Assembly (NCBI GenBank): GCA_966250335.1
Contig: CBINGZ010000010.1
Coordinates: 81,587-145,586 of the forward strand
DNA length: 64,000 bases
Source of the DNA: OLB7 sp966250335
GTDB lineage: Bacteria > Bacteroidota > Ignavibacteria > OLB7
Direction of reading: 5' to 3'
Below, piece after piece: positions 56,895 to 64,000 of the stretch. The translations under genes and the position numbers were made by a program. The notes beneath the pieces were generated by a model. The model saw nothing but the letters and a program-made list of their open reading frames with translations, was not told the DNA's origin and ran no database searches. The stretch's first letter is position 1. Each line of letters starts with the position of its first letter.

Positions 56895-57002
56895 CCGGAA
56901 GATCGGGTAATATGCCGTTCGGCTCCGGGAGAGCCGGGTTGAAGGCGGAGCAAGATACGCCGGATCGGGGGAACCGTAAAGGGGGGGGCACGGAGAAGCG
57001 TA

Positions 57003-57035
57003 AAGCCCCGTCCGGAGCGGGTCCGAACGGGGCTT
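57003..57035 (-). terminator. Terminator of the TPR gene
   Basis: A 14-bp stem with one wobble pair (57003-57016 with 57022-57035) and GCGGG loop lies between the TPR gene stop and folB. The T-tract on the minus strand is short (TTTA). Confidence 0.65.
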
Positions 57036-57059
57036 CGTCATCTCTCGTATGTCGGCCGC

Positions 57060-58493
57060 TCACTCCTCGTTGTGCGGAGGCTCTGCCACGTTCGTCGTCT
57101 GCGCGACATCCGGGAACTGCACGGCGAAGTCGTCGCCGATTCTGGGGTCGAGCGAGATGGCGGTCATCAGCGCCGTCGCCATCTCCGGCAGGCGCTTCAT
57201 CGCCAGAAGGTTCTTGGCGCGGCCGTAGTGCGATTCACCCCATTCGGGGGCAAGTCTGACGGCGTTGTCGAAGGCGGTCAGCGAATCGTTGAAGCGTCCC
57301 TCCTCGTAGAGGGTCTCGCCGTACTCGTACCAGCACTCCACATCGAGCGGGTCGATCTCCACCGCCTGCTGATAGCATTCGAGCGACTCCTTGATCCTGC
57401 GGAGGTTGTAGAGGAGATCGGCCCGTGCGAACCAGAGGTCGGCGTCGCGGTCGTTCAGTCTGATCGCGGTGTCGTAATCCTCCAGAGCCTTCTCGAACTG
57501 CTTCAGCGCGTCGAAGCAGCTTCCGCGGCCGAAGTACGCCTCGTAGTAGGTCGGGTCGATCTCGATCGCCGTATCGAAGCATTCGATCGCCTCGTCGAAC
57601 CGTTCCATCTCCTCGTAGGCGTTCCCCAGGTTGTACCAGGTCATCAGGTCGCGCGGCTCGTACCTGAGGGTCTGGCGGTAGCTCTCCACCGCTTCCAGAA
57701 GGGCGCCGAGGTTGGCGAGGTTGTTTCCGCGGTTGTACCAGGCGGCCGGGAAATCCTCGCGGATGGCGAGCGCCATATCGTAGCTGTCGATGGCGCGCTG
57801 GAACTGTCCCTTCCTGCTGAGGACGATCCCCTTGTTGTACCAGGCGTTGTAGTTGTACGGGTCGAGCTCTATGTATTTGGCGTAGGAGTCGAGCGAATCG
57901 TCGAGCCTGTTGAGAAAGTCGTAGCAGTACCCCAGTTCGTAGAGGCACTCCTTGTGAAACTGTTCGCTGCCGAGGAGGGAACGGAAGATCGCGGCCGCCT
58001 TTTCGTAACGGTCGAGTTTCTGCAGGGCGATCCCCATGTTGAAGAGCGCCTCGTCGTTCCCCGGCTCACGCTTGAGAGCCTCCTGAAACGCCTGGACCGC
58101 AAGAGCGCTGTCGCCGATGGTATCGAGGGCGATCCCCCGGTTGATCAGCGTGTCGACGTCGTGCGGGTTGAGCTTGTCGGCGTGGTCGTAGCATTCGATC
58201 GCCTCCTCCAGTCGTCCCAGTCCGGTCAGCGCTATTCCCTTGCGGAGGTAGGCCGCATGGCTGTACGGAGAGAAACGGAGCCAGTGTTCGCACATGCGCA
58301 GGGCCTCCTCGAAGTTCTCCTCCTCCAGACACATCTCCACGATCTCTTCAAGGACCTCGGGGTTCGGGATTGTCGCATCGTCACCGGAATCACCGTTGAG
58401 GCGCTGCCGAAAGCGTCGGATGGCGTCCTGGTTCGGATGTTCGTGATCGGAACCCGCAGTGGGATCGTCATCATCAAAACCGAAGATATCCAT
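57060..58493 (-). CDS. Tetratricopeptide repeat protein
   Basis: 477 residues made of about twelve consecutive TPR motifs after an acidic N-terminus (MDIFGFDDDDPTAGSD). The repeats are regular (for example AIECYDHADKLNPHDVDTL, AVQAFQEALKREPGNDEALF, AIDSYDMALAIREDFPAAWY, AIECFDTAIEIDPTYYEAYF). There is no signal peptide or membrane helix, so it is likely a cytoplasmic scaffold. The interaction partner is unknown. It lies just upstream of the folate genes on the same strand, but a terminator separates them. Confidence 0.88.
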   Translation of the reverse strand: MDIFGFDDDDPTAGSDHEHPNQDAIRRFRQRLNGDSGDDATIPNPEVLEEIVEMCLEEENFEEALRMCEHWLRFSPYSHAAYLRKGIALTGLGRLEEAIECYDHADKLNPHDVDTLINRGIALDTIGDSALAVQAFQEALKREPGNDEALFNMGIALQKLDRYEKAAAIFRSLLGSEQFHKECLYELGYCYDFLNRLDDSLDSYAKYIELDPYNYNAWYNKGIVLSRKGQFQRAIDSYDMALAIREDFPAAWYNRGNNLANLGALLEAVESYRQTLRYEPRDLMTWYNLGNAYEEMERFDEAIECFDTAIEIDPTYYEAYFGRGSCFDALKQFEKALEDYDTAIRLNDRDADLWFARADLLYNLRRIKESLECYQQAVEIDPLDVECWYEYGETLYEEGRFNDSLTAFDNAVRLAPEWGESHYGRAKNLLAMKRLPEMATALMTAISLDPRIGDDFAVQFPDVAQTTNVAEPPHNEE

Positions 58494-58757
58494 AGTACAG
58501 TTGTTGCTGAATCAGGTTGCTGAGACCGGGAACGCGATCGATCCCGGATCGGCACCCGCGGCCAATATTACGTTCGACGGCTTCCTCTTGCAAGCAATAT
58601 TTCCCCAACCGAGGAGCCTGTGAAGGCTCTGTCGGGGGCTCTCTCCGGCGCCTTCCGAACAGGTTCGGTAGCGTCGGATTTCGTATGTTCGCCCTTCACG
58701 ACACGACCGGGTTCGGTCGGTCCGCCGTCTTCAGTTAATACCACGGGTGCTGTCGGA

Positions 58758-59507
58758 ATGACGTCCACGATCGTCCATGAGTGCCTTGGGGCGCTCCGTC
58801 CCCTCATTATTCCACGGCGGCCTCCCCATGCGCTCCGCTCCGCGCTGCCGACTCTGCTTCTGACGGCGCTTCTCGCCGTCGGTTGCGGCGGGGAGGCGGA
58901 AGAGGGGGTCCGAGGGGGAGCCGATACGGAGTCTCACGGAAGCGCCGGCACGGAGAAGAGAAGAGACATGGGTTCATACGACTTCGAGGGGCTCGCGGCG
59001 TTCCGCGCCTCCAAGGACAAAGGGTTCGGTGGAGTCGATTCGCCGATCCCCGATGCGGTACGTGGGGAGTTCACGGGACTCGCCTACTACCCGGCCGATT
59101 CCTCCCTCAGCATCCCCGTCAGACTGGAGCGGCTCCCCTCCCCGGAAGAGTTCGAGATGATGACCTCCACCGGCAAACCCCGTCCCATGATCCGCTACGG
59201 GACTTTCTCGTTCACGGTGAACGGGACCCCGTGCCGTCTGACCGCCTACAAGTCGGCCGCCGGACCGACCCATCTCTTCGTGCCGTTCAGGGATTCCACC
59301 AGCGGTAACGAGACCTACGGCGCCGGTCGATACCTCGATCTGGACGAACATGATGGGGATGGTCCCTACATCCTCGACTTCAATCTGGCCTATAACCCCT
59401 ACTGCGCATACAACGAGGATTACTCCTGCCCTCTTGTCCCGGCGGAGAATGTCCTCCGGGTGGCGATCCGTGCCGGCGAGAAGACGCCTCCCTCCAAGGG
59501 ACACTGA
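58758..59507 (+). CDS. DUF1684 lipoprotein
   Basis: 249 residues from the ATG at 58758. A lipobox is visible (LLTALLAVGCGG), with lipid attachment at the Cys. The mature part has the DUF1684 pattern: FRASKDKGFGG, GLAYYPADSSLSIPVRLERL, RYGTFSFTVNG, TYGAGRYLDL, DFNLAYNPYCAYNEDYSCPL and AIRAGEKTPP. The function of this family is not established. A TATGTTCG box at 58684-58691 may be its -7 promoter. Confidence 0.8.
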   Translation: MTSTIVHECLGALRPLIIPRRPPHALRSALPTLLLTALLAVGCGGEAEEGVRGGADTESHGSAGTEKRRDMGSYDFEGLAAFRASKDKGFGGVDSPIPDAVRGEFTGLAYYPADSSLSIPVRLERLPSPEEFEMMTSTGKPRPMIRYGTFSFTVNGTPCRLTAYKSAAGPTHLFVPFRDSTSGNETYGAGRYLDLDEHDGDGPYILDFNLAYNPYCAYNEDYSCPLVPAENVLRVAIRAGEKTPPSKGH

Positions 59508-59619
59508 TCCGCCCGACCCGATCGGCGCCGCTAACCGACAGGCAGGGGAGGACGTTCTCCTCCTGCGGCGTCCCGTTTCCGGCAGAGGCCCCCGAATCCC
59601 GGTTTCCGATACTCAACTC

Positions 59620-60246
59620 ATGACAGTCATATATCGTCAGTCATCCGCACGCCCTCTCACGGTCGCCGCGCTCCTCCCGCTTCTGATTGCGGGATGCGCC
59701 GCGCCGCAGCAGACCCAGAAGCCGGTCGATGACTTCGCTCTGAAATTCCCTGCCGCGGTGCTCGGTCAGGATATGGTCCACTCCCCGGGGGGAGATATGA
59801 CGGCGCGGATTCCGCAGGGATGGGTGACGATGGAGGTGGAGCGGCTGGAAGCTCCGAGAGTCTTCTCCGTGGCGTGCGATCCGGAGTATACCATGTCGTT
59901 GATCTTCTGCGAGGTCCCGGTCGACAACTCGATCAGGAACAGCTTCGAGCTGGAGGGAATGACCGGTCTGATCGACGCCAGCTTCATGCGCCGCCAGCGG
60001 AACAGCGGCGGTCGGCTTCAGAAGGCGAGGGGGATAGAGGAGGTCACGGTCAACTCCCGGAAGTTCGGTCTCTACAACTACACCACCGATTCCACGGGGA
60101 GCATGACCCGCGTGGCGGTCTTCTTCACCAACACACATCTGTACGAATGCGCCATCACCCACCTGCCGTTCAGCGAGAATGAACTGCCGAGCGCGGAGGT
60201 GCTGGATGAAGTTCATCGGATCGTGCTTGCCTCGGTGGAGTGGTAG
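59620..60246 (+). CDS. Lipoprotein of unknown function
   Basis: 208 residues starting MTVIYRQSSARPLTVAALLP with lipobox LLIAGCAA. The mature domain (DFALKFPAAVLGQDMVHSPG ... VEVPVDNSIRNSF-like FCEVPVDNSIRNSFELEGM ... FTNTHLYECAITHLPFSENE) is beta-rich. No family is recognised. It follows the DUF1684 gene by 112 bp in the same direction. The start at 59620 is preferred over upstream ones because of the signal peptide. Confidence 0.65.
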   Translation: MTVIYRQSSARPLTVAALLPLLIAGCAAPQQTQKPVDDFALKFPAAVLGQDMVHSPGGDMTARIPQGWVTMEVERLEAPRVFSVACDPEYTMSLIFCEVPVDNSIRNSFELEGMTGLIDASFMRRQRNSGGRLQKARGIEEVTVNSRKFGLYNYTTDSTGSMTRVAVFFTNTHLYECAITHLPFSENELPSAEVLDEVHRIVLASVEW

Positions 60247-60347
60247 TCCCCGGGGCGAAGCCCCGTTCCTACAGCGGAGATACTTCCTCGACGACGGGGC
60301 CGAAACGCAAAACGAGCGGCCCGAATCGGACCACCCGTTTGACTGTG

Positions 60348-60419
60348 TACCGCGTACGAGATTCGAACTCGTGTTACCGGCGTGAGAGGCCAGCGTCCTA
60401 ACCACTAGACGAACGCGGC
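60348..60419 (-). tRNA. tRNA-Glu (CTC)
   Basis: The cloverleaf on the minus strand starts GCCGCGTTCGTCTAGTGG, has the acceptor pairing GCCGCGT/ACGCGGT and the Glu identity loop GGCCTCTCACG with anticodon CTC, and a T-arm with TTCGAATC. CCA is not encoded. Confidence 0.95.
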
Positions 60420-60475
60420 GCGATACTCGGCTTCAGGACGATACGTCCGGAAGCCTGGTGCTAAGTTGTTCTGGG

Positions 60476-60548
60476 CTGCCCCGCCAGGGCTCGAACCTGG
60501 ACTCTTCTGATCCAGAGTCAGACGTGTTGCCAGTTACACCACAGGGCA
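60476..60548 (-). tRNA. tRNA-Gln (CTG)
   Basis: On the minus strand TGCCCTGTGGTGTAACTGG with acceptor TGCCCTG/CGGGGCA (one G-T pair), anticodon stem TCTGA/TCAGA enclosing CTCTGGA, so anticodon CTG. The T-arm is CCAGGTTCGAGCCCTGG. CCA is not encoded. Confidence 0.95.
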
Positions 60549-60635
60549 GTAATCAGGAATCGAGCCGACAAACATAGGGAAGAGATGCTGTCGTGCGCAA
60601 GCACGAAGATCTGCCGAAACAGATAGATTCAAATG

Positions 60636-60709
<74 letters not shown>

Positions 60710-60856
60710 GTGTGAGCAAGGGGAGCAAACATACGGTCAATCGTTGGGGATGTCAAGCGGAAATCGGGGGAGGGGGGGAGAGTTTGTTGGGGATCGATTG
60801 TCGGTCGTGGGTCGTTCGTTATGTTGGGGGGGTGTCCTTTGGGAGAAGAAGAACAT

Positions 60857-60897
60857 GAACAGGGAGTCACAGAGGGCACAGAGGTAAGAGAAGAGAG
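60857..60897 (-). repeat. Dispersed 40-bp repeat, copy B
   Basis: On the minus strand this reads CTCTCTTCTCTTACCTCTGT then GCCCTCTGTGACTCCCTG and TTC, nearly identical to copy C at 62933-62973. It lies in the leader of ridA on the opposite strand; on the plus strand it contributes GAGG and GAGAAGAGAG to the purine-rich region before the start codon. Confidence 0.9.
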
Positions 60898-60915
60898 TAA
60901 AAAGATAGAGAGCAA

Positions 60916-61302
60916 ATGGAAGTACAGACGATTTATACGGAGCATGCTCCGGCTCCGATCGGTCCTTATTCGCAGGGGAAGAAGGTTGGAGGGTTTCTCT
61001 TTACGGCGGGGCAGATCGGGATGGAGCCGGACGGAACCGTGGCAGGGGATGTGTCGGCGCAGACCCGGAAGGCGATCGCGAATCTGCGGGCGGTGCTGGA
61101 GGCGGGGGGAGCGGATCTGGAGGGAGTGATCAAGACGACGATCTTTCTGAAGGATATGAACGACTTCGCGGCCGTCAATGCCGTCTACGGGGAATATTTC
61201 GGCGGCTCCGCGCCGGCGCGCTCCACGGTGGAGGTGGCGCGGCTTCCGAAGGACGCTCTGGTCGAGATCGAGGCGATCGCCTCGGTGGTCGAGAAGGACT
61301 AG
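60916..61302 (+). CDS. ridA: RidA family enamine/imine deaminase
   Basis: 128 residues with all RidA marks: APIGPYSQG (13-21), GFLFTAGQIG, the catalytic Arg R102 in PARSTVEVARLP, and DALVEIEAIA. It hydrolyses reactive enamine/imine intermediates, protecting PLP enzymes. The leader contains dispersed repeat copy B (reverse). The DUF5683 gene follows after 15 bp, same operon likely. Confidence 0.93.
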   Translation: MEVQTIYTEHAPAPIGPYSQGKKVGGFLFTAGQIGMEPDGTVAGDVSAQTRKAIANLRAVLEAGGADLEGVIKTTIFLKDMNDFAAVNAVYGEYFGGSAPARSTVEVARLPKDALVEIEAIASVVEKD

Positions 61303-61317
61303 GGATATCCTATCGCC

Positions 61318-61872
61318 ATGAGACCGATTCTGGGGCTTCTTCCGTTCCTTCTGCTTCTCGGCGTCCTGACGGCCGCGGCGCAGGCCGACACGTCGCGAAC
61401 GCTCGTGACGCCGACCGACACGCTCACGGCTCCCGGTCCGGCACTCGATTCGGCGGCGCCGACCGGGTATGTGATGACGAAGAGCCCGACCACGGCGGTC
61501 CTCTATTCCATCGTACCGGGACTCGGCCAGATCTACAACGAGCAGTACTGGAAGGCGCCGATGTTTTTCGGTGTGGCGGGGTTCTTCGCCTACCAGGCGA
61601 TCGATTACCACCTGCAGTACAACAGGCAGGCTGATCTGGTCGACGCCGCCGATCCTGCCGATCCCACGCTGACCCGGAGCAGGGCGCTGCGGGAATTCTA
61701 CCGCGATCAGCGTGATCTGAACATCGCCTACTTCCTCGGCGTGGAGGTCCTGAACATGATCGACGCGTACGTGGGAGCACACCTCTTCGATTTCAACGTG
61801 GACGATTCGATCTCCTCACGCCTCTATTACGATCCCTTCCGCAACGGAGTGGGGATGATGATGCGCTGGTAG
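61318..61872 (+). CDS. DUF5683 membrane-associated protein
   Basis: 184 residues with a signal peptide (MRPILGLLPFLLLLGVLTAA). SIVPGLGQIYNEQYWKAPMF is followed by AYQAIDYHLQYNRQ and FYRDQRDLNIAYFLGVEVLN, then MIDAYVGAHLFDFNV, the pattern of DUF5683 proteins of Bacteroidota, which have two or three membrane helices. The function is unknown. It lies 15 bp after ridA. Confidence 0.82.
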   Translation: MRPILGLLPFLLLLGVLTAAAQADTSRTLVTPTDTLTAPGPALDSAAPTGYVMTKSPTTAVLYSIVPGLGQIYNEQYWKAPMFFGVAGFFAYQAIDYHLQYNRQADLVDAADPADPTLTRSRALREFYRDQRDLNIAYFLGVEVLNMIDAYVGAHLFDFNVDDSISSRLYYDPFRNGVGMMMRW

Positions 61873-61957
61873 TAACTACGCGGAAATTTCTTCAGGGATC
61901 AGGGCATTGGCATCCCCGCGTTACTCTATGCAATACGCAACAGGGAAGACGTTTTCG

Positions 61958-61965
61958 TATGTTTG
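61958..61965 (+). promoter_or_regulatory. -7 promoter box of nuoAB
   Basis: TATGTTTG is a perfect TAnnTTTG match, 48 bp before the nuoA start. No clear -33 TTTG is seen. Confidence 0.5.
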
Positions 61966-62012
61966 CCCGTCATTGCAGGGCGTCCCAACAATCGCAACGC
62001 ACGAGCGCAACG

Positions 62013-62369
62013 ATGATTGAACAGTATATCCCGGTGATCGCCATGATCCTGCTGGGAGTCGGTTTTGGAGCGGTTTCGGTGAAGGCGCACGAGTTCCTCG
62101 GGCCTCGCCGACCTACCAGAGAGAAAGTCTCGACCTACGAATCGGGCATGCCGCCGGTCTCGACCGCGCGTGAGCGGTTCTCGGTGAAGTTCTATCTGGT
62201 GGCGATGTTGTTCATTCTGTTCGACATCGAAGTCGTGTTCATGTATCCGTGGGCCGTGAGCTTCCGCGAGCTCGGAGACTTCGCTCTTGGAGCGATGCTT
62301 CTCTTCATCGTGACTCTGTTCGTCGGCTATGTCTACATTGTGAAAAAGGGAGCACTGAAATGGGATTGA
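62013..62369 (+). CDS. nuoA: NADH-quinone oxidoreductase subunit A
   Basis: 118 residues, three transmembrane helices. The start MIEQYIPVIAMILLGVGFGA and the middle YESGMPPVSTARERFSVKFY followed by LVAMLFILFDIEVVFMYPWA are the NuoA signature. It is part of the membrane arm of complex I near the quinone site. The frame overlaps nuoB by 10 bases. The start was set at 62013 because the extension to 61959 overlaps the promoter. Confidence 0.95.
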   Translation: MIEQYIPVIAMILLGVGFGAVSVKAHEFLGPRRPTREKVSTYESGMPPVSTARERFSVKFYLVAMLFILFDIEVVFMYPWAVSFRELGDFALGAMLLFIVTLFVGYVYIVKKGALKWD

Positions 62370-62863
62370 CAGAACAACTCGAGCGTGATGGATTCATCAC
62401 GACAACTATAGAAGCAGCGATCAACTGGGCACGCAAGAACTCGGTATGGCCGATGCCGCTCGGCATCAGCTGTTGCGCCATCGAGATGATGGCGTTCGCC
62501 GGCCCCCGGTTCGACGTCGCCCGATTCGGTTCGGAGCGGTTCAGCTTCTCCCCCCGCCAGTCCGACCTTCTGATCGTCGCCGGCACGGTGACGTACAAGA
62601 TGTCGTGGGTGGTACGGAAGATCTACGACCAGATGCCCGACCCGAAATGGGTCCTCTCGATGGGGGCCTGCGCCAGTTCCGGCGGCATGTTCCGCTCCTA
62701 CTCGGTGGTACAGGGGATCGACCAGTTCGTCCCCGTCGATGTCTTCGTCGCCGGCTGCCCTCCCCGTCCCGAGAACCTCATCAAGGGCCTGATGGCGATC
62801 CAGGACAAGATCAAGCACTCCAAGGGAGCCCTGATAGAACGCTCCCCCGTCATGGTCGGCTAA
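62360..62863 (+). CDS. nuoB: NADH-quinone oxidoreductase subunit B
   Basis: 167 residues. It binds iron-sulfur cluster N2, which passes electrons to quinone. The four cysteines are C38, C39, C104 and C133 (ISCCAIEMMA, GACASSGGMF, AGCPPRP). The start is an ATG (62360) inside the end of nuoA, so the two are translationally coupled. nuoC does not follow; a terminator, a repeat and a convergent T9SS gene come next. The remaining subunits must be encoded elsewhere. Confidence 0.96.
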   Translation: MGLTEQLERDGFITTTIEAAINWARKNSVWPMPLGISCCAIEMMAFAGPRFDVARFGSERFSFSPRQSDLLIVAGTVTYKMSWVVRKIYDQMPDPKWVLSMGACASSGGMFRSYSVVQGIDQFVPVDVFVAGCPPRPENLIKGLMAIQDKIKHSKGALIERSPVMVG

Positions 62864-62890
62864 CCCCCGTCCTACCATAGAGGCACCAAC

Positions 62891-62925
62891 GAACGGCGCA
62901 CCCCTACAATCGGGATGCGCCGTTC
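62891..62925 (+). terminator. Terminator of nuoAB
   Basis: A 10-bp stem (GAACGGCGCA at 62891-62900 with 62916-62925), extended by three more C/G pairs after a bulged A, is followed by TCTCTCTTTCTCT. Confidence 0.7.
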
Positions 62926-62932
62926 TCTCTTT

Positions 62933-62973
62933 CTCTCTTCTCTTACCTCTGTGCCCTCTGTGTCTCCCTGTTC
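62933..62973 (+). repeat. Dispersed 40-bp repeat, copy C
   Basis: CTCTCTTCTCTTACCTCTGT followed by GCCCTCTGTGTCTCCCTGTT, identical to copy B except for one base over 40. It overlaps the 3' end of the convergent T9SS gene, providing that gene's last codons. Confidence 0.9.
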
Positions 62974-64000
62974 TTTCTCTTCTCTCCTCTTCTCTCCTCT
63001 CCTCCGAGCGACACCAGCACAGCACGCCGCACCACTCTCTCCCCCCGCCGAAGCTCACAGAAGTACAACCCCGAGGGGAGTGTCCGACCGTCGAATTCCA
63101 CCTGATGCGTCCCCGCCCCGAGCACCTCTCCCACCAGCCGCTGCACGGGCCGACCAAGCATATCAACGATGACAAGCTCCACCGCCCCGCTCTCGATCAC
63201 CGAGAACTCGATCATCGCCCGCTCACGAACCGGATTCGGCGCCACCGGCTTCAAACGAACCCCTCCATCAAGAGTGACAAGGCGATCCCCCCCGATCTCG
63301 CAATAGCCGTCGGAGCAGAACGTTCCGTGCTCCGCGGATGCGGTCACCACGCGGTTCGGCGGCGTACGCACTCCGACCGAGTCGATGATCACGGCGGTGC
63401 ATGTCGTATCACCGAGCAGCACCAGACCCTCGATCGTCGCGATCGTGCCGACGGCAGGGAACGCGTTCCCTTCGATCACCAGCTCGATCACACGGTCGTC
63501 TCCCTCGATCCGTGAACTGAAGGTTGCGGCGAGGCCGTCGGCCCCTCTGACCTGCTGCGGCAGGAACATCGTGTAGCGATGATGCAGACGAATCGTCATC
63601 CCCGTCACCGACGCCGCCTCCAGGTTCGTCGAGTTGAGGATCATCACCGGGATCGACGCGCGCTCTCCGACGTTCCCGGTGAGGCCGGTCGGTGTCCCGA
63701 CAACCAGTCCGGCGAGGATCACCTCGTCACCGACGGCGGTACCGGCGATCAACGCTTCATGTCTCCGGCCGCAGGGATCGTTGACGGTGAGGGTCAGTTT
63801 TCCGGTCATCTCCCCTTTCTGTTTTGGTGTGTACTCCAGCTCGATCTCGACCGATTCCCCCGAGAGGATCGTCACCGGCCACTGCGCCGGACGGATCACC
63901 CTCACCTCACCTGATGACACATCGGAGGCGGATATGGTGCGATCTCCCGCGCCGCTGTTCCGCAACGTGACGACCCGACGGGCGCTCTGCCCGATGTTGA
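62943..64000 (-). CDS. T9SS-exported surface protein, 5' partial, with repeat-derived C-terminal tail
   Basis: The frame is open from the window edge (NIGQSARRVVTLRNSGAGDR), so the start lies outside. The first part resembles an ASPM/SPD-2/Hydin-like Ig domain (SVEIELEYTPKQKGEMTGKL); a cohesin-like segment follows (ASIPVMILNSTNLEAASVTG), then a T9SS sorting domain (KPVAPNPVRERAMIEFSVIE ... VELVIVDMLGRPVQRLV ... LPSGLYFCELRRGERVV). A normal domain would end near VLVSLG. Here the frame continues for about 20 more basic residues (GEERRGEKRKNRETQRAQR), encoded by dispersed repeat copy C. Confidence 0.8.
   Translation of the reverse strand, partial: NIGQSARRVVTLRNSGAGDRTISASDVSSGEVRVIRPAQWPVTILSGESVEIELEYTPKQKGEMTGKLTLTVNDPCGRRHEALIAGTAVGDEVILAGLVVGTPTGLTGNVGERASIPVMILNSTNLEAASVTGMTIRLHHRYTMFLPQQVRGADGLAATFSSRIEGDDRVIELVIEGNAFPAVGTIATIEGLVLLGDTTCTAVIIDSVGVRTPPNRVVTASAEHGTFCSDGYCEIGGDRLVTLDGGVRLKPVAPNPVRERAMIEFSVIESGAVELVIVDMLGRPVQRLVGEVLGAGTHQVEFDGRTLPSGLYFCELRRGERVVRRAVLVSLGGEERRGEKRKNRETQRAQR

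Overview
The window looks like a chromosomal segment of a high-GC bacterium of the Bacteroidota/Chlorobiota side of the tree, possibly a Kapabacteria-like lineage. The phylum-level hint comes from several secreted proteins with type IX secretion (T9SS) C-terminal sorting domains, promoters with a TAnnTTTG-type -7 box, and families typical of the group (DUF4286, DUF4834, DUF5683, a fused alpha/beta 2-oxoacid dehydrogenase E1). The exact lineage is inference.

Layout. 1-3304: two envelope or secreted proteins, the first cut by the window edge. 3582-7173: an ECF sigma/anti-sigma pair and NADP-type malic enzyme (maeB). 7579-9745: a long repeat-rich surface protein and a small T9SS protein. 9830-12439: dapF, then sucC with an unusual acidic tail. 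12440-14855: a gene-poor stretch, an Rpn-like PD-(D/E)XK protein and a metallo-beta-lactamase-fold hydrolase. 15071-22119: a secreted BNR/sortilin-repeat protein and a very large hybrid histidine kinase.

22366-37460 is the most distinctive part. A module made of a large AAA-ATPase/TPR/winged-helix-BTAD regulator and a divergent double-zinc-ribbon miniprotein occurs twice. One regulator copy is interrupted by a single in-frame amber codon. Between the divergent genes of both copies lies the same element: two TGTRACC heptamers exactly 22 bp apart, the second starting 16 bp before a -7 box. A third, reversed copy stands in front of the secreted protein gene at 30875-33181. This geometry is the one known for SARP-type activators, so I propose a small regulon. 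Between the two copies lie further secreted proteins, including a large repeat protein.

37615-46102 is a long minus-strand run of mostly housekeeping genes (aat, an M16 protease, an aminotransferase, an rRNA methyltransferase, a cyclophilin). 46252-48062 is a lower-GC two-gene cassette, an AAA ATPase plus a TOPRIM-like DUF4276-type protein, that resembles defence ATPase/nuclease pairs. 48478-58493 holds fused E1, a thioredoxin-like protein, an exopolyphosphatase-type protein, folB-folK-deoxynucleoside kinase and a TPR protein. 58758-60246 holds two lipoproteins. 60348-60709 holds tRNAs for Ala(CGC), Gln(CTG) and Glu(CTC). The window ends with ridA, a DUF5683 protein, nuoA-nuoB without the rest of the nuo operon, and a T9SS protein running off the edge. 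A 40-bp dispersed repeat occurs three times at 51.6, 60.9 and 62.9 kb.
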